Shown here in pieces: positions 55,650 to 64,000 of a stretch of DNA of 64,000 nt. A program made the translations under genes and the position numbers. The notes below the pieces were generated by a model, which did not search any database, had not been told where the DNA came from, and saw only the letters and a list, made by a program, of their open reading frames with translations. The stretch comes from Ostrinia nubilalis (Eukaryota; Arthropoda; Insecta; Lepidoptera; Crambidae). Location: NCBI RefSeq assembly GCF_963855985.1, contig NC_087095.1:10001-74000 (forward strand), in the 5' to 3' direction. The first letter of the stretch is position 1; each line of letters begins with the position of its first letter.

Positions 55650-56300
55650 CAAGCAGCCAGGACACTGCACCCTGGACAACAAGCAGCCAGGAGACTGCAG
55701 CCTGGACACACAGCAGCCAGGTCATGCAGCCCCACAACACCAGCGTTACAGTCGGAGCATCAGCATCTCCACTGCAGCACTGGCACACATCATCAGAACA
55801 GCAACAATCTGACAGCAGCGGATCAGTTATCGGCCTCCCGGAAGTGGGTCTCACCGGTAACCGAGAAGTCGCATATGCTGTTCAGTTCGACACAAGCCAA
55901 GAAGGCAAACTATCAAGAGGACGACAGCCAGAACATCAAGAAGCCTGGACAACCAAGGGGACTGCAGCCTGGACACCAAGCAGCCAGGACACTGCACCCT
56001 GGACAACAAGCAGCCAGGAGTCTGCAGCCTGGACACACAGCAGCCAGGTCATGCAGCCCCACAACAGCAGCCAGGCCATACCAGCAGCCTCGGCCACACG
56101 TCAGCGCCAGGCCACATCAACGGCCTTGGCAACACCTGCCAGGCCACACCAGCAGCCTGTCCACACCAGCGTCAGGCCATATCAGCAGCCTTGGCAACAT
56201 CAGTGCCAGGCCACATCAGCAACCTTGGCCACACCAGTGCCAGGCCTCATCAGCAGCCTCGGCCACACCAGTACCAGGCCACACCAGCGCAAGGCCCGCG
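55650..56300 (+). repeat. Internal minisatellite of the LTR element, copy 1
   Basis: Units of about 34 bp of the form GCCAGGCCACACCAGCAGCC then TTGGCCACACCAGT, preceded by twice-repeated ACCAAGCAGCCAGGACACTG blocks. All three plus frames stay open over long stretches because the units lack stop triplets. The resulting Gln/Pro/His/Ser/Ala-rich readings (a 298-codon frame at 55724-56620) change frame between units. I do not regard them as a real protein. Confidence 0.8.
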
Positions 56301-56501
56301 AGCATCCTGGCATCACCAGGAGCCAGGCCCGCGAGCTGCCTGGTCAATCAACCAGCCAGGTGGACACCAAGTGGACAGCCAACCAGAGGTCCACCACCTG
56401 GGTCATCAACCACTCATGGAGTCACCGGTCTACGGTCATCGGGCAGCAGGGCATCCACGTGCAGCATTCTCCGCGTCTTCTTCTTCTGCGAGATGCCAAT
56501 A

Positions 56502-57015
56502 TGTACGAGCACGATCGTACATCCTGCTGCACCGTCAGCATCGACCGCCGGGCGACCCATGAACCCTCAACGTGCACCGTCGGCACTCTACACCGACGGC
56601 ACACTAGCAAATACTTATAGTTGTGTATACTAAGTAAAACATGTATAAATAGCAATAAGAAACAGCAATAAAACAGATATCAACCGAACGTCGTTGTGTC
56701 TCATTTCCCCCCGCTGCGGCCAAGACACCCTTAGCCGTCGCTATGATCAGTCCGGTGAGTCTGCCGGGCTGGCAGCGGGTCCCCGCCGCCTACCTGCCGT
56801 CCTAACGCTGCTGCCCTGGGCGACCTGGGCACAGCCTCCTTCCTATCAAACCATTATTATGTCTAAGTATCTATTGTTAGGCAGGGCTAGGGCTCTAGGG
56901 ACTTAGTGTCTTAGGGAATAGGGACTCTAGGCTCACTAGGGAGTTAGTTCCCTTCCTGACCGCATATCCCGGGCACGGGAGAGGTGCCTTACAACCACTG
57001 CCTCCCGCCCGTACA
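56502..57015 (+). repeat. LTR2 (shared middle LTR)
   Basis: 514 bp, acting as 3' LTR of unit 1 and 5' LTR of unit 2. No host sequence or target duplication lies beside it, so it is not a separate insertion. The poly(A) and TATA-like motifs are the same as in LTR1. Confidence 0.92.
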
Positions 57016-58084
57016 TCTTCGAGCCGGATAGTTCATCAGCGACCACCAGACCCTACAGTCAGTCTTATCAGTTTATTTACTTGGCGTCGGGAAGGGGTGC
57101 CTTACAACCACTCCAAATCCCGACTGCTCAAACATTTCTTACAACATTTAGCATTATCAAGACATCGACCATACACTGGTCTTCCCATATCAATCGGGAA
57201 TATCAATTAATTTCAGTAACATTATTATTTGTTACGTAATATAATTCATTCATAACACTTCGCGAGCAATGTAGCAAAACTAACCAACTCGTGAATTAAC
57301 ATTTTCACTGAGCGCGGTCTTAACATCATCATTATCAAATCATCAAATGGTAGCAATCAAGTAAGCTATCAACTTTATCATTATCAAGGTTATGTAGCAA
57401 TCAAGAGTCTACATAACTTATTATCAAACAAGTAGCAATCAAGACGCTACAAAACAAGCAAACAAGATCAACAAAGTGGCAATCAAGACGCTACTGATCT
57501 TAACATATCATTTTATCAAGTTGTAGTACCTAAGCAAGACTTAGAGGCTACAACTAAACATTGTGGCCCGTACGGTGCCACTCACAAACAAACATATAAC
57601 ATTAACATTGTGGCCCGTACGGTATCACTAAACATTATCATTTATCATTAACATTGTGGCTTGTGCATTGCCACAAAAACATCATTTTTTACATTATCAT
57701 ACTTTGCTACATTGCAAGCGCATTTCTTAGCATCAGCGATACTCGCATTGTTTCAACATTCTGCAAACGTGAGCATTTTGCAGTCAATGACATTATCAAG
57801 TAACAAACATTTTATTACGTTTCAAAGTAGGTCAACTTAATCATAGGCAGTGTAGTTAGCAATTTGGGTGGGGGAAATTATAACATCATAACATCTTAAA
57901 ATCATAACATAACATCAGGCAGCGTATATTCAACTCAACTCCGCTAGCCTTATCAAAAACATTTATCAGTTCTGTTGTCCTCAAATATCAAATAATTAAT
58001 ACCTTCTACACCAACACCTATCCTATCCTATCATCAAGCAACGACAACTACAATATCAATTAACATCGACTACCATCAACTACC

Positions 58085-58940
58085 ATCACCATCGATAAAC
58101 AAAGGGACTGCAACCTGGACACCAAGCAGCCAGGACACTGCACCTTGGACAACAAGCAGCCAGGAGACTGCAGCCTGGACACACAGCAGCCAGGTCATGC
58201 AGCCCCACAACAGCAGCAGCTACAGTCGGAGCATCAGCATCTCCACTGCAGCACTGACCAGCATCATCAGAACAGCAACAATCTGACAGCAGCGGATCAG
58301 TTATCGGCCTCCCGGAAGTGGGTCTCACCGGTAACCGAGAAGACGCATATGCTGTTCAGTCAACACAAGCCAAGAAGGCAAACATACAAGAGAACGACAG
58401 CCAGAACATCAAGGAACCTGGACAACCAAGGGGACTGCAGCCTGGACACCAAGCAGCCAGGACACTGCACCCTGGACAACAAGCAGCCAGGAGACTGCAG
58501 CCTGGACACACAGCAGCCAGGCCATGCAGCCCCACAACAGCAGCCAGGCCATATCAGCAGCCTTGGTCACGTCAGCGCCAAGCCACATCAACGGCCTTGG
58601 CAACACCTGCCAGGCCACACCAGTAGCCTTGGTCACACCAGTACCAGGCTACACCAACAGCCTCACAATATCAGCAGCCTGACCACAACAGCAGCCAGGC
58701 CATACCAGCGGCCTTGGCAACATCTGCCAGGCCACACCAGCAGCCTGACCACACCAGTGCCAGGCCACATCAGCAGCCACGGCCACACCAGTGCCAGGCC
58801 TCATCAGCAGCCTCGGCCACACCAGTGCCAGGCCAAATCAGCAGCCTCGGCCACACCAGTGCCAGGCCACACCAGCGCCAGGCCCGCGAGCATCCTGGCC
58901 TCACCAGGAGCCAGGCCCGCGAGCTGCCTGGTAAATTAAC
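58085..58940 (+). repeat. Internal minisatellite of the LTR element, copy 2
   Basis: Same 34-bp family as copy 1 but with a different number and order of units (extra units at 58620-58720 and 58790-58880). Long open frames (264 codons at 58145-58939) are again frame-unstable. The differing unit count compared with copy 1 shows independent slippage since the tandem formed, or two different parent elements. Confidence 0.8.
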
Positions 58941-59098
58941 CAGCCAGGTGGACACCAAGTGGACAGCCAACCAGAGGTCCACCACCTGGGCCATCAGCCG
59001 CACATGGAGTCACCGGCAGCCAAGGTCTACGGTCACCGGGCAGCAGGGCAACCACGTGCAGCATCCTCCGCGCATTCTTCTTCTGCGAGATGCCAATA

Positions 59099-59610
59099 TG
59101 TACGAGCACGATCGTACATCCTGCTGCACCGTCAGCATCGACCGCCGGGCGACCCATGAACCCTCAACGTGCACCGTCGGCTCTCTACACCGACGGCACA
59201 CTAGCATAAACATGTAACTGTGTACACTAAATAAAATAAGTATAAATAGCAATAGTTAACAGCAATAAAACAGATATCAACCGTCCGTCGTTGTGTCTCA
59301 TTTCCCCCCGCTGCGGCCAAGACACCCTTAGCCGTCGCTATGATCAGTCCGGTGAGTCTGCCGGGCTGGCAGCGGGTCCCCGCCGCCTACCTGCCGTCCT
59401 AACGCTGCTGCCCTGGGCGACCTGGGTGCAGCTTCCTTCCTATCAACCTTATTATGTCTAAGTATTTATTGTTAGGCAGGGCTAGGGCTCTAGGGACTTA
59501 GTGTCTTAGGGAATAGGGACTCTAGGCTCACTAGGGAGTTAGTTCCCTTCCTGACCGCATATCCCGGGCACGGGAGCGGTGCCTTACAGTCACTGCCTCC
59601 CGCCCGTACA
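59099..59610 (+). repeat. LTR3
   Basis: 512 bp, ends CGCCCGTACA followed directly by the target duplication AGATC (59611-59615). It shares with LTR1 rather than LTR2 the phrases GGCTCTCTACACC and CATGTAACTGTGTACACTAA, while LTR2 has GGCACTCTACACC and TATAGTTGTGTATACTAAGT. Confidence 0.92.
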
Positions 59611-59615
59611 AGATC

Positions 59616-59720
59616 GTTTTCTATATTGTCCCGGCCGGGAATCGAACCCGGGACCTCAGGATTGGCCCGGCACACCTTGAAAACCGGTGTGTGCGCCTCT
59701 CCGCCACGGAGGTCGTCAAA
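59616..59720 (-). mobile_element. SINE tRNA-like head (other half of 53700-53907)
   Basis: On minus from 59716: GACCTCCGTGGCGGAGAGGC (A-box region), ACCGGTTTTCAAGGTGTGCC, then GGTCCCGGGTTCGATTCCCG (B box). Resembles a tRNA but runs into the LTR target site, so it is a SINE head. 59721-59925 has nothing recognised. Confidence 0.7.
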
Positions 59721-59929
59721 AATGTTACCTAAATGTAAAATAAAATAAAATATTAAAACTTCAATTTCTCAATATTCCCATATAAGAGAGAAAAAAAAAT
59801 GCACGGAAATTCATTAGATATTAGTATGTATCATCTGTGATAGGTTTCGTTTGTGTCCGCTACTTTTCGAAAAGTGGGGCAAAAAGTTCCCAATGTCATT
59901 TATTTGTATAGACAAAATCGTCAAATATT

Positions 59930-60070
59930 TTGCTCTTAAGGAGCCTCTACAATTCTATATGTCTCATAATCTTTTACAAGTGCTGAGAAGAAGCGCCGCA
60001 ACAAACTCAGTCACCACTGTCTGCCGGCTAACCCATCATGTGGGGAATCGTTTAATAGGTCCTTTAAAAT
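59930..60070 (-). mobile_element. LINE 3'-region fragment
   Basis: On minus: GTGGTGACTGAGTTTGTTGC then GGCGCTTCTTCTCAGCACTT, matching the LINE end at 38225-38395. No tail preserved. Confidence 0.65.
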
Positions 60071-60517
60071 GACTTAGGGGTTGCTAAGACTATTTTTCGA
60101 TTTAGGGATCCGTTTGCTTTAGTGCAAATTTTTATTCGAGTAAGCAGGTAAAGACTGAAGGACAACGGGAGGCGGAGAGCGATTAATATCGGGCGACTTG
60201 GAGCGCTGCCTATCGCGCCTCACCTCTTGGCGCGCCGCGCTGTGCCCGCGCCAGAGCAGGTACCCACGGGCCGAACCAAGTTTATATTCACACTAGCTGT
60301 CCCGGTGAACTTCGTATCGTCAGTAAAAAAATGTCTTAAGTTATCTATAAAATGGCAATACCAATTTCTGAACGTATCCTCTAAGTGTAGGCGCACACTA
60401 GCTAGGCGACACGGGGCAGCAATAGCTCGGCGACTTAAGCTGCGTTTCCACCGGAGATGTGCCAAGATGCGTAGCGAGGGATGTGTTTGTAAAAAGTTAA
60501 AAACTTCAACATTAGAT

Positions 60518-60746
60518 GTCGGCCGTTTGGTGTAGTGGTTCAGAAAGGACTACTATGCAGAGAGGTCCCGGGTTCGATTCGCGGCTGGGCAGAAATTGAA
60601 ATGATGAATTTATGTTTAGAATATGTTAAGAATGCAAAAAGTATTTAAGTATGTTTATATCCGTTGTCTAGTACCCATAGTACAAGCTTTGCTTAGTTTG
60701 GGGCTAGCGGCGCAGTGTAAAATGTCAAAGGATATTTATTTATATT
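60518..60746 (+). mobile_element. tRNA-derived SINE, complete
   Basis: Head GTCGGCCGTTTGGTGTAGTG then GTTC, B box GGGTTCGATTC, body with GTATGTTTATATCCGTTGTC and CAAGCTTTGCTTAGTTTGGG, end AATGTCAAAGGATATTTATT. The most complete plus-strand copy of the SINE family. Before it, 60290-60490 holds terminal fragments of two further repeats (CTAGCTGTCCCGGTGAACTT; GCTGCGTTTCCACCGGAGAT). Confidence 0.88.
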
Positions 60747-60769
60747 AGACGATGAAAAATAATTAATAC

Positions 60770-61020
60770 CCACGTTACATATGTAGGAGAGACCAGAAAA
60801 GTGCTAGACATCCAAACTAAGCCTCGCGGACGAGGAAGACCCCGAATTACATGGATGTCCATTGTCCGTAATCAATAACGACCTTAAAGAAGCCCAAGTT
60901 AACAGTAAGACATCCTGGAAACGCATGACGCGGAGGGCCAACCCCAAATAAAATGGGAATGGGCCAGGCAAAGTAGTAGTTACATGTGTGAGAGCTACAT
61001 ACCCTAATAAAGATATGTTT
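60770..61020 (+). mobile_element. RTE-like LINE C-terminal remnant
   Basis: The frame near 60828-60950 gives RGRGRPRITWM, then after a frame break NNDLKEAQVNSKTSWKRMTR and RANPK-stop. This is the tail of an RTE-related reverse transcriptase protein of a different subfamily from 12208-12845. Ends near AATAAAGATATG. 5'-truncated. Confidence 0.78.
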
Positions 61021-62300
61021 AAAATTATGCCACTTTATTGGTGTGATTGATATTCATACCTACTTCCACAAAATTAGTGTTCTCTAGTGCATAGTCACCA
61101 AGCAAAACCTCGGAGACAGACAGATTCATTTCCGTAGGTAGTACCTATGGTATTTATTTGGGCAAAGTCTCAAGTCAACAAAAGTGCATTGTAGTGCCCA
61201 ATGTACCCGTCTCGTCCCCTCATAAAGGGACACTAACACTACCTATGCGCTGAGTTCATCAACATGCGCGTCTCCCGCCGGCTGCACTGGACGCCCCAAC
61301 ATTATTATAATGTTGGCTCATTGTGTTGGACACAACATGCTAACCATTGTGTCTGTCTGGCTTCGAAGTATCATGTTTCTCGAATTAGGTACTAAAGACG
61401 TTATGAATCTAAATACCTACTATAGCTTTAGATTAGCCCAATCACTCTGCCCACACATTCCATATTGTATTATTCCAGTTAGTTTTATTTAAATTATTGA
61501 ATGCACTAAGAGCCGACAATAATAACACACGTGAAATAAGCAATTTTGAAACTTACTTTAACTATACTCTTTCTGGATTATTTTGTATTCCCATCGGCTA
61601 ACTCAATTTTCCCCATAACATTTCCGATGCGATGAAAGAGAAATCTCTTTCATTCGCATTCTTACAAATATATTATGTTGATAATATAAAAATGTATGCT
61701 ATATATGTATAACAACAAAATGTTAGAGGTCCATTAGGCTCGTGTCCTCATATTTTCGGCTTATCATCTTACCCGTTCGTATTCATACGCATTTACAAAA
61801 CGATAAATAACTAGTAAGAGTGAAACATCACAGGGAGAACCAATTCATATACATTACACATTTAGGATAGTAAATAAATAACGCGTTTCGTTAAAACCGC
61901 AATAAAAATTCCGTTTCTGTAAAGGCGATAAAAGTACGGAGTTTAATATCGCTATCTTTTTAAAATGACGACCAGCGCGGCAAAAATGCAAATGCCATGT
62001 ACGGACGACGCGCGACGGCACATCAAGGTAAGCGCTATGGCAACTTGGCAACTTATGTATGTACTTGTAATAGGAACTAGTATTTTGCAAAAAACATGTA
62101 TAGCCTGATGTGCTGCACATACCATACACAAGAATGCAACACACAGGCAGCCACGCTTGTATGTTGTTGTAGTATGTTTAAAATAACCATTTAAATACGG
62201 AATTACATTTTTACAAGGTCTCGCGCCTTGATAACTTTTATCGACGTCAAAATGTATCGGCAAAATCGATCAAATGGCGAGATAACCACTTATCGCGGCG
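61021..62300. other. No recognised gene or repeat
   Basis: AT-rich sequence with short unsupported open frames on both strands. No splice-linked coding exon was found. Confidence 0.35.
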
Positions 62301-62305
62301 CGCCT

Positions 62306-62400
62306 CAAAATCAAAATCAAAAATATTTATTCAGTTTAGCCCACAAGTGGCATTTATGAACTACTTACAGGTTACTACTACTACAGGTCATAAAAACACA
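62306..62400 (-). mobile_element. LINE 3' end with (GATTTT)n tail
   Basis: On minus: GCCACTTGTGGGCTAAACTG then AATAAATATTTTTGATTTTG. Same family as 6908-7150. Confidence 0.68.
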
Positions 62401-64000
62401 ATATTTTCAAATATACCTGACTTGCTGAAACTAAAAAAGGCTAAGTTTTTTAAAATAAAATAAATATGGTAGGTACGAGTACACGTACCACGTGTTTTAC
62501 AAGTGAGTTTGAGCTTGCAGGGGCCAATCGGTGAAAAACAAGGGCGCGACAATGCTCCAGGGAGAACCAACAAACAGCCCGCGGAAAGGGAAATGCTTTA
62601 TTCTGCGAATGATTAATTTACCAACTCGTATTTCTCTTTCTAAATGCTCCTGGATAAAAGCTTTAAGGGTTTTCAGAATGAGAACAGGCGAAGAATGAAT
62701 TCAGCGGACAGCGCAGGGTGAAAGGGCACACAATGTCTGCGGCGCGAAATCGTTTGTTCGGTTTAGGCTTTCAATGAAGTCGCATTCGGAGTGCGCGCTT
62801 TCAAATAGAAAACTTTTAGAGCGTAAATGATCCAATTATTTCATTATTTGTAAGAACTCGGCAACATCTTTGTTAAAAACAAAATGCTTTTGTTATTAAT
62901 AAATTATTCTTCATCCTACTTTATAAAATTAGAAATGTACACCTACCGTACGAAACGAACGAATTTTATCGTGAACTAATTTGTATGTAATAGGTACCTA
63001 TTTAAGTTGTCCGTCATTTGCTAACCATTCGACCATTTGTTGGTATCCGATTGAGCTGGAATTTTGCATGTACACCTATAGTTCTGGTGAAAATACAATG
63101 TGCAATACTCAACGGCCGTGTCGCTCCAAGTTGGTGGATCACATATTTTTTTCTCAAGCCCTTAAATATGGGTATCAAATGAATGCTTGCTAGAAAACGA
63201 TTATTAAATTAAACACCAAAATCAAATTGAAAGCTTATTTTTTTAAATATTTGGCTATTATTTGAAACAATATTTATAATATCAAACTTGTTTCAACTAT
63301 ACATAATGTAGGTACTCACTACTACTTTAGACTTTAGTATTTTCGGTACCTTGCGGCCTTGTAATTACAAAAGTGTATCTAGATGATAATAAATAAAAAA
63401 ATAAATAACGTACGAGTATGAAAAAGGAATTCAATATGACCATGTTCCACAGAAAAGAAGTAATACAATGCTTGCCGTGAACAATGTTTTTTTTTAAATT
63501 GCTACGGATGTTACTGTACTACGCTGCTACGGCGCTACGACGCTACGACTCTACGGAAGCTGCAGTGAACCTACATTATATCGAAAAAAAATTAACATCG
63601 TTCACCTTTTGGAAGCAAATGCAATACATGTAGGAACATATAGATTTTTCATTAGCCGGCTTCCTGATTACGGGTTTGAAAGGCTTCCAACCAGATTACC
63701 ATCGCAGATAGTCTCGTGAATGCAGTCGGGACGCTTCGCGCTAGATGTACTCGCACGATAGTCCGCTCCGGCAGTCGGAGTCGCAACGCAAAGCCGATTA
63801 CGTTCGTCTCCCAACTTAAGAAATCGAAATATCTGCTCTATATTTAATAACATTCTTTGACCATAATATGAATCTTATCAGCTCCAAATACAGCGCCCGT
63901 GTAGTATGTACGGAAAAACTATGCAGCGCGCTGAATCATAAAAAAAATCCGTGTTAAACTATTCAATGGTGCGTTTATTTATCATTAACATGGTTTTTTT
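62401..64000. other. Unassigned sequence with a CTACG-rich run
   Basis: No gene recognised. 62560-62800 is a GC-balanced unique block. 63518-63556 carries CTACGCTGCTACGGCGCTAC and further CTACG units like those at 21339-21480. 63000-63190 has phrasing (GATTGAGCTGGAATTTTGCA) that may belong to a dispersed repeat. Confidence 0.35.

Larger units (their letters stand above)
53908..59610 (+). mobile_element. Three-LTR tandem retroelement, non-autonomous
   Basis: LTR1 53908-54420, internal 1 54421-56501, LTR2 56502-57015, internal 2 57016-59098, LTR3 59099-59610. LTRs (513, 514, 512 bp) begin TGTACGAGC and end CCCGTACA, are near-identical, and the whole is bounded by AGATC at 53903-53907 and 59611-59615. 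Internal regions (2081 and 2083 bp) are colinear. After each 5' LTR, CTTCGAGCCGGAT is complementary to 13 nt near the 3' end of insect tRNA-Tyr, a possible primer site. No gag domain, protease, reverse transcriptase, RNase H or integrase is recognisable, so trans-mobilisation is inferred. No clear polypurine tract precedes LTR2 or LTR3. Superfamily is not assigned; a 5-bp duplication fits BEL/Pao, Gypsy and Copia. Confidence 0.92.

Noticed and set aside
55724..56633. Long frames (298 and 252 codons) as Gag proteins
   Set aside because: They run through a minisatellite open in several frames, shift phase between units and extend into LTR2; no gag zinc knuckle or other domain.
58145..59217. 264- and 167-codon frames as proteins
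   Set aside because: Same minisatellite effect in copy 2; the readings do not keep a common frame with copy 1.

Overview
The window is eukaryotic and almost certainly lepidopteran (moth or butterfly). It has an AT-rich background, short phase-compatible exons with GT/AG splice sites, an insect-type nicotinic acetylcholine receptor gene, and a dense load of families I associate with Lepidoptera: tRNA-derived SINEs, RTE and CR1/Jockey LINEs, TTAA- and TA-flanked MITEs, and repeats with AACCGACTTC termini or CGGCTTCGCCCGCGTGG heads. No prokaryotic gene, operon, CRISPR array or rRNA gene is seen.

Layout. 1-6170 is a 123-bp satellite: 50 full monomers plus 20 bp with no variant noticed by eye, and each monomer carries five TTAGG/CCTAA (insect telomere-type) cores. 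6171-7700 holds a GC-rich satellite edge and three minus-strand candidate exons with matching phases (7559-7653, 7343-7406, 6740-6848) of an unidentified gene. 8.8-13.5 kb is repeat-dense: MITEs, a THAP-bearing DNA transposon with 29-bp inverted ends inserted in a SINE and itself carrying a poly(A) retro-insertion, and an RTE pseudogene.

13880-19286, minus strand, is the one well-supported gene: a nicotinic acetylcholine receptor alpha subunit in 10 coding exons (522 codons plus stop). All splice phases agree, and it has a signal peptide, Cys-loop, vicinal Cys-Cys and four membrane segments. Two upstream ATGs precede the start. A GC-rich block near 25.9-26.14 kb with a good minus-strand donor is a possible far-upstream 5'UTR exon.

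19.7-30 kb contains a decayed mariner transposase, a long-inverted-repeat element hosting a partial LTR and a MITE, further MITEs and hairpins, and a 321-bp palindrome with two identical 146-bp arms. 30-53.7 kb has no convincing host gene. It holds LINEs (an uninterrupted 372-codon RT fragment at 36661-37779), a THAP exon-like fragment, many MITEs, and recurrent repeat-free GC-balanced blocks that could be regulatory DNA.

53908-59610 is an unusual LTR retroelement in LTR-internal-LTR-internal-LTR arrangement, bounded by a 5-bp target duplication (agatc) and inserted in a SINE. It encodes no recognisable pol. The rest to 64000 holds SINE and LINE fragments and unassigned DNA.

Nearly all other open frames in the window are chance frames or repeat-derived. 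Family names for repeats come from recalled general knowledge and visible termini, not from a database search.
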